A DNA stretch of 8,040 nucleotides from an uncultured Collinsella sp. (GTDB lineage: Bacteria > Actinomycetota > Coriobacteriia > Coriobacteriales > Coriobacteriaceae). The notes beneath the pieces were generated by a model. The model saw only the letters and a list, made by a program, of their open reading frames with translations, had not been told where the DNA came from and made no database searches. The position numbers were made by a program, and so were the translations under genes. Location: the NCBI GenBank assembly GCA_902475475.1, contig CABRZY010000074.1, positions 1 through 8,040 of the forward strand, read 5' to 3'. Of this stretch, positions 1-5,852 are shown one piece after another. Within the stretch, counting starts at the first letter, position 1. Every line of letters starts with the position of its first letter.

Positions 1-45
1 GACGCTGCGCGGGCCGCATTTGGACAATCTGACGTTCAACTTCAA

Positions 46-78
46 GGGCGCGACCAGAAGGTCAGCGCCCTTTCGTTT
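46..78 (+). terminator. Probable rho-independent terminator of a gene left of the window
   Basis: GGGCGC-GACC (46-55) pairs with GGTC-A-GCGCCC (60-70) around the loop AGAA, with a single bulged A at 64. It is followed by TTTCGTTT (71-78), an imperfect U tract. The orientation fits a plus-strand gene ending near the left edge. The interrupted T run makes it weaker than the terminator at 5021-5053. Confidence 0.55.
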
Positions 79-159
79 CACGTCACCTTGCCTCAAATGC
101 GACCCGCTCGCTGTCCGTCCTCTGCCTGCGGCGTTGTCTTGCTCCGGATGCGGCAGTTA

Positions 160-229
160 GGGACGTTCCTTTTCTGCCGGCAGCTTGGGACACTCCTTGT
201 AGTCATTGGGGACGTTCTTAAACGACTAC
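160..229. repeat. REP-like cluster of GGGAC..TCCTT cores with a short hairpin
   Basis: Three related cores occur in 60 bases: GGGACGTTCCTT at 160, GGGACACTCCTT at 187 and GGGACGTTCTTA at 209. The third lies in the loop of an inverted repeat, GTAGTCATT (199-207) with AACGACTAC (221-229), which matches at 8 of 9 positions. A perfect palindrome CTGCCGGCAG (174-183) lies between the first two cores. Short hairpins with conserved G-rich loops in intergenic DNA are typical of REP sequences mobilised by Y1/RAYT-type transposases. No transposase is present, so the family assignment is inference; this could be a decayed remnant. Confidence 0.45.
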
Positions 230-237
230 ATAGAACA

Positions 238-299
238 AGAGTGGATGATCTCCCGGTTTGAGCCTGCATTCAAGCTCAAAGTGGGAGATTATCCACTCT
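238..299. repeat. Large imperfect palindrome, 26-bp stem, downstream of pdxT
   Basis: The arm 238-263 is complementary to 274-299 around a 10-base loop (264-273). There are three mismatches in DNA. Read as plus-strand RNA two of these become G-U pairs, leaving one G-G mismatch. The structure begins 44 bases past the pdxT stop. On the minus strand it is followed by TCTTGTTCT, only moderately T-rich, so it could stop or protect the pdxST transcript. Its length and near-perfection are more than a terminator needs, which also fits a dispersed palindromic repeat. Confidence 0.6.
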
Positions 300-342
300 C
301 ATTTGTTGCGTGTCCGAAAATCCACGCTCGTTTCTACTCTGC

Positions 343-930
343 CTACATTTGGAGGAAGAGCTCGTGGAGGCGGACGTCGTCGTCGAGTTCGGGGTGGAAG
401 GTTACGCCGAGCTGGTTGCCCTGGCGCGCGGCGACGATACGGCCGTCGACTTTCGCTAAGGCCTTTGCGTCGCCGTGGACCTCGACGATGCGGGGCGCGC
501 GGATAAACGTCAGCGGCACTTCACCGTCGATGCCAGCTACCTGCCCCTTGGTTCGAAAGCTGCCGAACTGCCTGCCGTAGGCATTGCGCTCGACAAGTAC
601 ATCCATGGTTGCCAAACGCGGCGTGCCCTTATCGTCATGGGCGGCAAGGTCGTGAGCCAGTAGAATCAGGCCGGCGCAGGTGCCCAGGACGGGCATGCCT
701 TCAACAATGTGGGTGCGAAGCTCATCGAGCATGCCGAGCTCGGCAAGTAGCTTGCCCTGAACGGTGGACTCGCCGCCGGGAAGTACCAGACGGTCAAAGT
801 CCTGCTTCAAATCAGCCGCCTGCCTCAGCTCAATACAACGTGCGCCCAGCTCGGACAGCCTCGCCTCGTGCTCGGCGAAAGCGCCCTGGACCGCCAGCAC
901 GGCGACCGTTTGGTCTGCGTAATCGCTCAT
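343..930 (-). CDS. pdxT: Pyridoxal 5'-phosphate synthase, glutaminase subunit PdxT
   Basis: This is the class I glutamine amidotransferase subunit of PLP synthase. It hydrolyses glutamine and passes ammonia to PdxS in the cytoplasm. The 195-residue length is normal for the family. The oxyanion motif PGGEST is at residues 51-56, the nucleophile is Cys85 in GTCAGL, and the other triad residues are His179 and Glu181 in FHPEL. The N-terminal VLAVQGAF stretch is also characteristic. The ATG at 928-930 follows a Shine-Dalgarno AAAGGA at good distance. The gene starts 20 bases after the pdxS stop on the same strand, so the two are co-transcribed as expected for subunits of one complex. All key residues are present and nothing looks broken. 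Confidence 0.96.
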   Translation of the reverse strand: MSDYADQTVAVLAVQGAFAEHEARLSELGARCIELRQAADLKQDFDRLVLPGGESTVQGKLLAELGMLDELRTHIVEGMPVLGTCAGLILLAHDLAAHDDKGTPRLATMDVLVERNAYGRQFGSFRTKGQVAGIDGEVPLTFIRAPRIVEVHGDAKALAKVDGRIVAARQGNQLGVTFHPELDDDVRLHELFLQM

Positions 931-950
931 GTGCGATCCTTTCTGCTGGA

Positions 951-1841
951 CTAGCGTCCGCGCTCCTCCATGATGATCTCGATCTCGTCGGCGTTGATGC
1001 CGACCATGGCCTCGCCCAGGTCCTCCGAAAGCTCAGCAATAAGCTTGGCATCGGTGAAGTTTGCCACGGCCTTGACGATGGCGGCGGCGCGCTTGGCGGG
1101 GTCGCCACTCTTAAAGATGCCCGAGCCGACAAAGACGCCTTCGGCGCCCAGCTGCATCATCAGCGCGGCGTCGGCGGGGGTTGCTACGCCACCGGCGGCA
1201 AAGTTCACCACGGGAAGCTTGCCCGTGGCATGGATCTCGCGCACCAGCTCGACCGGAACCTGCAGTTGCTTGGCTGCCTCAAAGAGCTCGTCGTCGCGCA
1301 GGGCAACAACGCCATGGATCTGCTTTTGGATCTTGCGCATGTGGCGCACGGCTTGGACGACGTCGCCCGTGCCCGGCTCACCCTTGGTGCGGATCATCGT
1401 GGCGCCTTCGGCGACGCGGCGCAGCGCCTCGCCCAGATCGCGGGCGCCGCAGACAAATGGCACGTCAAACTGGGTCTTGTCGATGTGATAGACGTCATCG
1501 GCAGGGGAGAGAACCTCGGATTCGTCGATGTAGTCGATCTCGATGGCCTGCAGGACCTGCGCCTCGACAATGTGACCGATGCGGCACTTTGCCATGACGG
1601 GGATGGAGACGGCCTCCTGGATGCCCTTGATCATCTTGGGGTCGCTCATGCGCGAGACGCCGCCTGCGGCGCGGATATCGGCCGGGATGCGCTCGAGTGC
1701 CATGACGGCGCAGGCGCCTGCCTCTTCGGCGATGCGTGCCTGCTCGGGCGTGGTGACGTCCATGATGACGCCGCTCTTGAGCATCTGCGCGAGTTCGCGA
1801 TTGAGTTTGACGCGATCGGCCTTGCTGGTCTGTTCTGCCAT
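951..1841 (-). CDS. pdxS: Pyridoxal 5'-phosphate synthase, synthase subunit PdxS
   Basis: PdxS condenses ribose 5-phosphate, glyceraldehyde 3-phosphate and ammonia (delivered by PdxT) into pyridoxal 5'-phosphate, the DXP-independent vitamin B6 route. It is a (beta/alpha)8 barrel that normally forms a dodecamer decorated with PdxT. From the chosen start the protein has 296 residues, usual for the family. Visible active-site residues are Asp28 in GVIMDV, Lys85 in PVMAKCRIGH (the imine-forming lysine) and Lys153 in RTKGEPGTG. The phosphate-site loops FAAGGVATPADAA (214-226) and VGSGIFKS (238-245) are intact. I chose the ATG at 1839-1841, giving MAEQTSKAD, because AGGGAG lies six bases upstream. 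The same frame extends to an ATG at 1881-1883, but that would add 14 unusual residues. Confidence 0.97.
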   Translation of the reverse strand: MAEQTSKADRVKLNRELAQMLKSGVIMDVTTPEQARIAEEAGACAVMALERIPADIRAAGGVSRMSDPKMIKGIQEAVSIPVMAKCRIGHIVEAQVLQAIEIDYIDESEVLSPADDVYHIDKTQFDVPFVCGARDLGEALRRVAEGATMIRTKGEPGTGDVVQAVRHMRKIQKQIHGVVALRDDELFEAAKQLQVPVELVREIHATGKLPVVNFAAGGVATPADAALMMQLGAEGVFVGSGIFKSGDPAKRAAAIVKAVANFTDAKLIAELSEDLGEAMVGINADEIEIIMEERGR

Positions 1842-1881
1842 GGTTGCTCCCTTGGTTGGCATGTGCGTTGCTTGACGGAAC

Positions 1882-1912
1882 ATCCTATCGGGGAGCTGGG
1901 TATGACAAAATA
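1882..1912 (-). promoter_or_regulatory. Possible pdxST promoter (two alternatives)
   Basis: Reading towards pdxS, TTGTCA (1908-1903) and TAGGAT (1887-1882) resemble -35 and -10 boxes, but the spacer is only 15 bases. An alternative uses TATTTT (1912-1907) as -10 with TTATTA (1935-1930) 17 bases upstream. Either would overlap the pdxR promoter on the other strand, so regulator binding here could act on both directions. I cannot choose between them from sequence alone. Confidence 0.35.
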
Positions 1913-1930
1913 CTCAGTTTTCGAGATAAT
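1902..1930 (+). promoter_or_regulatory. Probable sigma70-type promoter of pdxR
   Basis: ATGACA (1902-1907) and GATAAT (1925-1930) are separated by 17 bases; each matches the consensus at five of six positions. Transcription would start near 1937, about 50 bases before the chosen pdxR start codon and inside the first ATAAGGTCAG copy. This position suits autorepression. Confidence 0.6.
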
Positions 1931-1931
1931 A

Positions 1932-1975
1932 ATAAGGTCAGCCTAATACCAGATTGAACAGCTCGATAAGGTCAG
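1932..1975 (+). promoter_or_regulatory. Two direct repeats ATAAGGTCAG, candidate PdxR operators
   Basis: The identical 10-mer ATAAGGTCAG occurs at 1932-1941 and 1966-1975, 34 bases apart start to start and in the same orientation, within the gap between pdxS and its regulator. MocR-family PdxR proteins are known to bind direct repeats in the pdxR-pdxS intergenic region, to activate pdxST and to repress themselves. Here one copy overlaps the inferred pdxR transcription start and the other overlaps its ribosome-binding region. The assignment to PdxR is inference from position and repetition. Confidence 0.5.
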
Positions 1976-1986
1976 GTGGCAAACTC

Positions 1987-3426
1987 ATGCTTGACTACAA
2001 TTTGGAAAAACGCGGCGAAGCATCGCTCTATGAGTATGTTTACCAGCAAATTCGAGATGATATCGTAGCTGGACGTATTGTGGCGGGGGAGCATCTTCCG
2101 TCTAAGCGCGCCTTTGCCAGTCATCTGGGAATCAGTGTCATTACCATCGAGAATGCATATAGCCAGTTACTCGCTGAGGGCTATATTTGCTCAATGCCAC
2201 GTCGTGGCTACTACGCTTGTGAGCTTCCGGATGCACCGGTTTTGGCTTCGGCTGCGGAGGGCATCGACCGAGATAACGCCTCTGCGGGTCCCAGCGCGCA
2301 TGATGTCAACGGACAGGTCGAGCTATTCGATGCACTTTCTCCTTCCGCTTTGGAGGCGGCGCGGCTTTGGCAAAGCGCACTACGGGCGACGCTGGCATCC
2401 GAAGATGAGCGCGAAATCTTTTCGCCCGCACCGGCGCAGGGCACCGCTCGGCTACGACGCGCAATTGCTCACCATCTGCGTGGGACGAGGGGCATGAATG
2501 TCGATCCCAACGATATCGTTATCGGCGCGGGCGCCCAGCTGCTCGATACCATGCTGGTTCAGTTGCTTGGAGCCGACAAGGTGTATGCCGTTGAGGATCC
2601 GGGCTATTTGCGCCTGACGCGCATCTATCAGGCTATGGGCTGCAAAGTTCGACATGTCCCGTTGGATGACGACGGCGTGGACCTGAGCGCTCTGCAGAAA
2701 ACCGGGGCCGATGTCCTTCACCTTATGCCGTCCCATCAGTATCCGACCGGCCTTGTGACGAGCATTGCGCGTCGCTATGCGCTTCTGAGCTGGGCCGCCG
2801 AGCGACCAGATCGGTATCTTATCGAAGATGACTTTGATTGTGAGTTTTGCCTTGCCGGGAAGCCGATTCCCGCGCTCGCGTCGATCGATGCCGCCCAGTC
2901 GGTTATCTACACCAACACGTTTTCGAAGAGCCTTTCATCGGCGTTGCGTTTGGCGTATATGGTGTTGCCCGATGAGCTAATGGAGCGGTTTAGGCGCAAC
3001 CTTGGTTTCTACGCCTCGTCGGTGAGCTCTGTTGACCAGGTCGCTTTGGCGCGTTTGCTGGAATCGGGTGATTACGAGCGACATGTGAACCGCGTGCGCG
3101 TTCGTGCTCGCGAGGCGCGTGATGGCCTGACGTCGCTTGTGCGGAAAGCGTTTCCGGCAGGGGAGGTCTCGATCGAACATGCAGACGCGGGCCTTTACTG
3201 CACCGTGGTTGCGGAGCGCGGAGCGGGCGGATGCTCTTTTGTGCGGGCCCTCACGCGCTCGAGTATCCCTTTTGTCGATATCAGTGACTGTTATTGGTGT
3301 GCCGATGGCGCATTTGTCCCTGAAAACTCAAGTCAAATTCTTGTTCAGTATGACGATTTGAGTTCAAAAGCGCTAAATACCTTGGAATCGCAGCTAATGG
3401 GAGCACTCTGCAACCTAAGTGAGTAG
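1987..3426 (+). CDS. pdxR: PdxR-type MocR/GntR transcriptional regulator of vitamin B6 synthesis
   Basis: The protein of 479 residues has the MocR layout: an N-terminal GntR winged helix-turn-helix (about residues 12-78, with LPSKRAFASHLGIS and TIENAYSQLLAEGYI), a linker, then a fold-type I aminotransferase domain (about 115-470). The PLP lysine is Lys314 in NTFSKSLSSALRLAY; the cofactor aspartate is in EDDFDCEF (280-287), and HQYPTG (250-255) is also typical. It is transcribed divergently from pdxST, the classic position for PdxR, which senses PLP and controls pdxST. I chose the ATG at 1987 because AGGTGG precedes it by eight bases; a TTG at 1954 in frame has no such site. The last codons (Leu-Ser-Glu-stop) lie within a repeated element, so the native C-terminus may have been altered. 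PdxR identity rests on context; the MocR family is clear. Confidence 0.9.
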   Translation: MLDYNLEKRGEASLYEYVYQQIRDDIVAGRIVAGEHLPSKRAFASHLGISVITIENAYSQLLAEGYICSMPRRGYYACELPDAPVLASAAEGIDRDNASAGPSAHDVNGQVELFDALSPSALEAARLWQSALRATLASEDEREIFSPAPAQGTARLRRAIAHHLRGTRGMNVDPNDIVIGAGAQLLDTMLVQLLGADKVYAVEDPGYLRLTRIYQAMGCKVRHVPLDDDGVDLSALQKTGADVLHLMPSHQYPTGLVTSIARRYALLSWAAERPDRYLIEDDFDCEFCLAGKPIPALASIDAAQSVIYTNTFSKSLSSALRLAYMVLPDELMERFRRNLGFYASSVSSVDQVALARLLESGDYERHVNRVRVRAREARDGLTSLVRKAFPAGEVSIEHADAGLYCTVVAERGAGGCSFVRALTRSSIPFVDISDCYWCADGAFVPENSSQILVQYDDLSSKALNTLESQLMGALCNLSE

Positions 3427-3535
3427 GCTTTTGGAACTTTGGCGACCAGGCAGTTTTGTAACAAGCTATCTACCTGCGGTTTTGAAAAGCAGGATGACCG
3501 GGCTGCTCGGGATGTTCAAAAAAGTCTACTCACTT
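3415..3535. repeat. Repeat copy A: ~120-bp element with inverted-repeat ends over the pdxR stop
   Basis: The element begins CTAAGTGAGTAG and closes with CTACTCACTT, so AAGTGAGTAG (3417-3426) is a perfect 10-bp inverted repeat with 3526-3535. The pairing extends inward to about 21 bases (GGCTTTTGGAAC against GTTCAAAAAAGTC) with small mismatches. The interior, including ACTTTGGCGACCAGG and CTACCTGCGG, is closely similar to copy B at 4835-4957 in the same orientation. The first bases encode Leu-Ser-Glu-stop of pdxR. No transposase is encoded. It looks like a miniature element or a structured gene-end repeat; the family is unknown to me. Confidence 0.85.
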
Positions 3536-3560
3536 GTCGCGCAAAGCTTCTGCATGAGAA

Positions 3561-3661
3561 AAAAATGGGGTTTTCAACAGAACTTCGTCCAGCTCTCGGC
3601 AAGCTTTTGGCCAGTTGGGGAGGGCTGTTGAAAACTTGGCAGTCCGTTCGGCACCATTTTT
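3561..3661. repeat. Palindromic segment upstream of the nuclease-like gene
   Basis: GTTTTCAACAG (3570-3580) is a perfect 11-bp inverted repeat of CTGTTGAAAAC (3625-3635), with 44 bases between them. Outside these, AAAAATGG (3561-3568) pairs with CCATTTTT (3654-3661), separated from the inner right arm by an 18-base bulge. The segment is unlike copies A and B, so it is a second structured element in the same gap. It could fold in the leader of the downstream gene, or be a mobile palindromic repeat. Confidence 0.6.
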
Positions 3662-3677
3662 GGCGCGTTCGCGCCAA
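3660..3677. repeat. Compact perfect hairpin TTGGCGCG-TT-CGCGCCAA
   Basis: An 18-base perfect palindrome 42 bases before the ATG of the nuclease-like gene. In RNA it would form a seven-pair stem with a GUUC loop. It lacks a following T run on either strand, so it is not a simple terminator. An operator for an unknown regulator, or part of a leader fold competing with the outer pairing at 3654-3661, are both possible. Confidence 0.45.
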
Positions 3678-3718
3678 TGCGTGACTGACTGGGTTGAAAT
3701 TCGTGTTTTCCTGTGCCT

Positions 3719-4846
3719 ATGAAAGATCTACTTTGTGACATATCGGCTTTTAGGTACTGGCGTTTGCCCCCTCAGGTCCGCGCTCTGTGTCCGCCGCTTC
3801 CACGACCGGAAGAAGACCGGCAGCGATATGATCTCGCCCGCAACCCGACGGCTGCGGTCGCGCTCGGTTTTCCGTTGTATACATTGGTTCAGACGAGAAA
3901 CAAACGGACTTGTCCTGCCAGCATTAGGCAGCGGCTGTTTCTTGGTGAGCTTCCCAGGGAATCCGTACTGGAAACGGAGCATGGGTTTTTGATTATGTCT
4001 CCTCTACTGACGGTATTCATCATGTCGCGGCATCTGACGGATCTTCAGCTTCTTTTGGTATTGGCGGAGATGTGTGGCTTGTTTGCGGTGTGCGCTCTGC
4101 CTGCGGCACTTGAGGCGGAGCTTTCGCGTGCAATTGATTCGGGCGCGATCTCGACAACGTTCGGTTGGGTGCGCTGCCCGTCCGAGGACGGCACCGCCTC
4201 AAATTTATGGCGTCGAGACGCTTTGGTTTTGGGCGGAGACCTTGACCGTTTTTGTTCAGATGTTTGCGGGATACGTTACGGCAATAGATTTAGGACGGTG
4301 TCGCAACTCGTTCCATTGGGTGCCGCGTCGCCTTTTGAGGTCGAGGCGTATTTGCTACTTGCACTGCCGCGATCCCTGGGAGGCGAAGGCTTTTGCGACA
4401 TAGAGCTTAATGTTGAAGTGATGCTAAGCACAAGTGCTCGAGCGATTGTGGGAAAGTCCCGTGTATATATCGACATACTTCTGTCTTCGCCGGACGGCAG
4501 GCGACAGGTGGCCATTGAATGTCAGGGAAAGGCCTCGCACGGACGCGCAGGGGATGGCTTGCGTGACGCTGACCGCATGACGGCCCTTCAGGCCATGGGC
4601 TACGATGTGCTTCTCCTGACACACAGACAGATATCGGATGAGGATAGATTCCGCGCGATCGTTAAGGCCGTATGCAGGATGCTCGATGCTGAATATCGTG
4701 ATAAAAGCTCAGATGAGCAAAGGGCTGAGACATTACTCAGGTCTGAACTATTCGTTGACTGGACAAAATTGGGAGTAATCGACGGAAAGATGCCCGTTAG
4801 ACACAAAATGGCTCGATCGTGGACGGCTGCGAATCTAAGTGAGTAG
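3719..4846 (+). CDS. Hypothetical protein with C-terminal DUF559/Vsr-like endonuclease-fold domain
   Basis: The specific function is unknown. From the ATG at 3719 the protein has 375 residues. The N-terminal part (SAFRYWRLPPQVRALCP, 9-25) and the middle (MSPLLTVF, then LAEMCGLFAVC, about 93-125) resemble the layout of AbiEi-type antitoxin-like proteins. SPFEVEAYLLLALPRSLGG (204-222) precedes a domain at about 249-320 with the spacing of DUF559/Vsr nucleases: Asp252, then IECQGKASH with Glu267, Lys271 and His274, then Arg282/Asp285/Arg286, GYDVLLLTHRQ (294-304) and a final helix. From memory, Coriobacteriia carry many such proteins; nuclease activity is inference. A GTG at 3713 is the alternative start; neither has a clear Shine-Dalgarno site, suggesting weak or leaderless translation. 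Its last codons (Leu-Ser-Glu-stop) lie in repeat copy B. No partner gene is adjacent. I see no transmembrane segment or signal peptide. Confidence 0.72.
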   Translation: MKDLLCDISAFRYWRLPPQVRALCPPLPRPEEDRQRYDLARNPTAAVALGFPLYTLVQTRNKRTCPASIRQRLFLGELPRESVLETEHGFLIMSPLLTVFIMSRHLTDLQLLLVLAEMCGLFAVCALPAALEAELSRAIDSGAISTTFGWVRCPSEDGTASNLWRRDALVLGGDLDRFCSDVCGIRYGNRFRTVSQLVPLGAASPFEVEAYLLLALPRSLGGEGFCDIELNVEVMLSTSARAIVGKSRVYIDILLSSPDGRRQVAIECQGKASHGRAGDGLRDADRMTALQAMGYDVLLLTHRQISDEDRFRAIVKAVCRMLDAEYRDKSSDEQRAETLLRSELFVDWTKLGVIDGKMPVRHKMARSWTAANLSE

Positions 4847-4957
4847 ACTTTTGGCACTTTGGCGACTAGGTCGTTTTGCAACAAGGCATTTACCTGCGGC
4901 TTTATAAAGTGATATGGATGGTCTGCTCGGCAAGTTCCAAAAAGTCTACTCACTTAG
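4835..4957. repeat. Repeat copy B: ~120-bp element with inverted-repeat ends over the nuclease-like gene stop
   Basis: CTAAGTGAGTAG (4835-4846) and CTACTCACTTAG (4946-4957) form a perfect 12-bp inverted repeat. The pairing continues inward (ACTTTTGG with CCAAAAAGT). The body matches copy A at most positions, including ACTTTGGCGAC, GTTTTG.AACAAG, TTACCTGCGG and TCTGCTCGG, with scattered substitutions and a few short indels. It supplies Leu-Ser-Glu-stop to the upstream gene. TTTTT follows the right arm at 4959, so the folded copy might also end transcription. Its arms match each other better than those of copy A. Confidence 0.85.
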
Positions 4958-5020
4958 TTTTTGACGAGAAGCCGATGCCGAAGGCGGTCCTATTTCAGGT
5001 AGTTAACAAGTTTGTGAGGC

Positions 5021-5053
5021 ACGAAAAAGGCCCGAACCATGCGGTCCGGGCCT
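5021..5053 (-). terminator. Rho-independent terminator of the rubrerythrin gene
   Basis: On the minus strand AGGCCCGGACC (5053-5043) pairs with GGTTCGGGCCT (5038-5028) around the loop GCAT, with one G-U pair. TTTTTCGTGCC follows. It lies 34 bases after the rubrerythrin stop. This is a strong, standard terminator. Confidence 0.92.
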
Positions 5054-5087
5054 CATCGAGCTAGAGGTTATGTCTCAGGTTGCTGGC

Positions 5088-5648
5088 TTAGCCGAAGTAG
5101 CGCTTGAGCAGGCCGGCGAAAGCCTTGCCGTGGCGAGCCTCGTCGCGAGCCATCTCGTGCACGGTGTCGTGGATGGCATCGAGGCCAGCGGCCTTGGCGC
5201 GCTTAGCAAGATCGGTCTTGCCGGCGGTGGCGCCGTTCTCGGCCTCAACGCGCATCTCGAGGTTCTTCTTGGTGGAGTCGGTTACGACCTCGCCCAGGAG
5301 CTCAGCGAACTTGGCAGCGTGCTCGGCCTCCTCGTGGGCAGCCTTCTCCCAGTACAGGCCGATCTCGGGATAACCCTCGCGATGGGCGACGCGAGCCATG
5401 GCCAGGTACATACCGACCTCGGAGCACTCGCCCTCAAAGTTGGCGCGCAGGTCGGCAACGATGTCCTCGGAGACGCCCTCCATCTTGGCGACGCCCACGA
5501 CGTGCTCGGCAGCCCACTCGAGCTGACCCTCCTCCTGCTTCAGGAAGCGAGAACCGGGAACGCCGCACTGGGGGCACTTGAAGTCCTCGGGCAGCTGGTC
5601 GCCGTCGAACTCTTCCACATAACCGCAAACGGGGCAAACAAACTTCAT
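5088..5648 (-). CDS. Rubrerythrin with N-terminal rubredoxin domain (reverse rubrerythrin)
   Basis: A 186-residue cytoplasmic non-haem iron protein that reduces hydrogen peroxide in anaerobes using electrons passed through rubredoxin. The rubredoxin domain comes first: Cys5 and Cys8 in CPVCGY, and Cys25 and Cys28 in CPQCG. The four-helix ferritin-like domain follows (about 44-186), with diiron ligand motifs GECSEVGMY (73-81), HEEAEH (105-110) and RDEARH (168-173). This domain order is that of reverse rubrerythrins known from clostridia rather than classical rubrerythrin. I chose the ATG at 5646-5648 because GAAAGGA lies eight bases upstream and the protein then begins directly with the rubredoxin fold. 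The frame continues upstream to 5753, but that stretch is leader sequence. The gene appears to be transcribed alone, between its own promoter and terminator. Confidence 0.93.
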   Translation of the reverse strand: MKFVCPVCGYVEEFDGDQLPEDFKCPQCGVPGSRFLKQEEGQLEWAAEHVVGVAKMEGVSEDIVADLRANFEGECSEVGMYLAMARVAHREGYPEIGLYWEKAAHEEAEHAAKFAELLGEVVTDSTKKNLEMRVEAENGATAGKTDLAKRAKAAGLDAIHDTVHEMARDEARHGKAFAGLLKRYFG

Positions 5649-5683
5649 GATTCGATCCTTTCGATCGATGGCGATTGTGCGCT

Positions 5684-5714
5684 CGTCCGGTCCCGTAAGG
5701 GCCCTCTCCGGACG
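5684..5714 (-). promoter_or_regulatory. Leader hairpin in the rubrerythrin 5' untranslated region
   Basis: CGTCCGG and CCGGACG are perfect 7-bp arms at 5684-5690 and 5708-5714, with a small inner CCC-GTAA-GGG pairing. It lies between the inferred transcription start (~5726) and the start codon. A role in mRNA stability or translation control is possible; I do not recognise a known riboswitch. Confidence 0.4.
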
Positions 5715-5732
5715 TGCGTCTTGACGAGTTCT

Positions 5733-5760
5733 ATTATCCATAAATGCAACCAAATGTGAA
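5733..5760 (-). promoter_or_regulatory. Probable promoter of the rubrerythrin gene
   Basis: On the minus strand TTCACA (5760-5755) and GATAAT (5738-5733) each match the sigma70 consensus at five of six positions, with a 16-base spacer. An A/T-rich stretch lies upstream (5760-5820). The leader would be about 78 bases long. Confidence 0.6.
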
Positions 5761-5852
5761 GCCTATTAGGAATGATTTTTAATAAAACAATTTCGAGATA
5801 TGAAGATGTTGATTGATTAACGATTGGGAGGCCGTCTGCGATCTTTGCTGAG

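Larger units (their letters stand above)
1..342. other. Region without a convincing gene: terminator, short repeats and a large hairpin
   Basis: I see no open frame here with family-like protein sequence. The frames that stay open run through the repeats and into the antisense of pdxT. From left to right the region holds a rho-independent-like terminator (46-78), a 10-bp palindrome CTGCCGGCAG (174-183), three GGGAC(G/A)(T/C)TC cores (160, 187 and 209), a REP-like hairpin (199-229) and a 26-bp hairpin (238-299). A plus-strand gene may end at the TGA at 30-32, which lies 13 bases before the terminator stem; only about nine codons of it would be inside the window, so I do not name it. The region probably separates that gene from the convergent pdxST operon and has collected small repeats. 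Confidence 0.5.

Noticed and set aside
206..580. Plus-strand open frame beginning in the left repeat region
   Set aside because: It starts within the REP-like loop, runs through the large hairpin and into the antisense of pdxT; no domain is visible.
951..1883. Longer pdxS form starting at the ATG at 1881-1883
   Set aside because: The ATG at 1839-1841 has a well-placed AGGGAG and gives the usual PdxS length; the extension covers part of the likely promoter and leader.
609..1946. Long plus-strand open frame of 445 codons
   Set aside because: It is antisense to pdxS and part of pdxT, both certain from family motifs. Its product is low-complexity (Arg/Ala/Leu/Asp-rich) with no recognisable domain, and it arises from high GC codon bias.
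3419..3684. Short open frames across repeat copy A and the following palindromic segment
   Set aside because: They translate repeat DNA and overlap each other in different frames. No ribosome site is convincing, and copy B does not preserve the frame.
5649..5753. N-terminal extension of rubrerythrin
   Set aside because: The extension overlaps the leader hairpin and the predicted -10 box, and the family begins at the rubredoxin MKFVCPVCGY.
5070..5759. Plus-strand open frame of 229 codons over the rubrerythrin gene
   Set aside because: It is the antisense shadow of rubrerythrin. The minus strand has the iron-ligand motifs, promoter and terminator.
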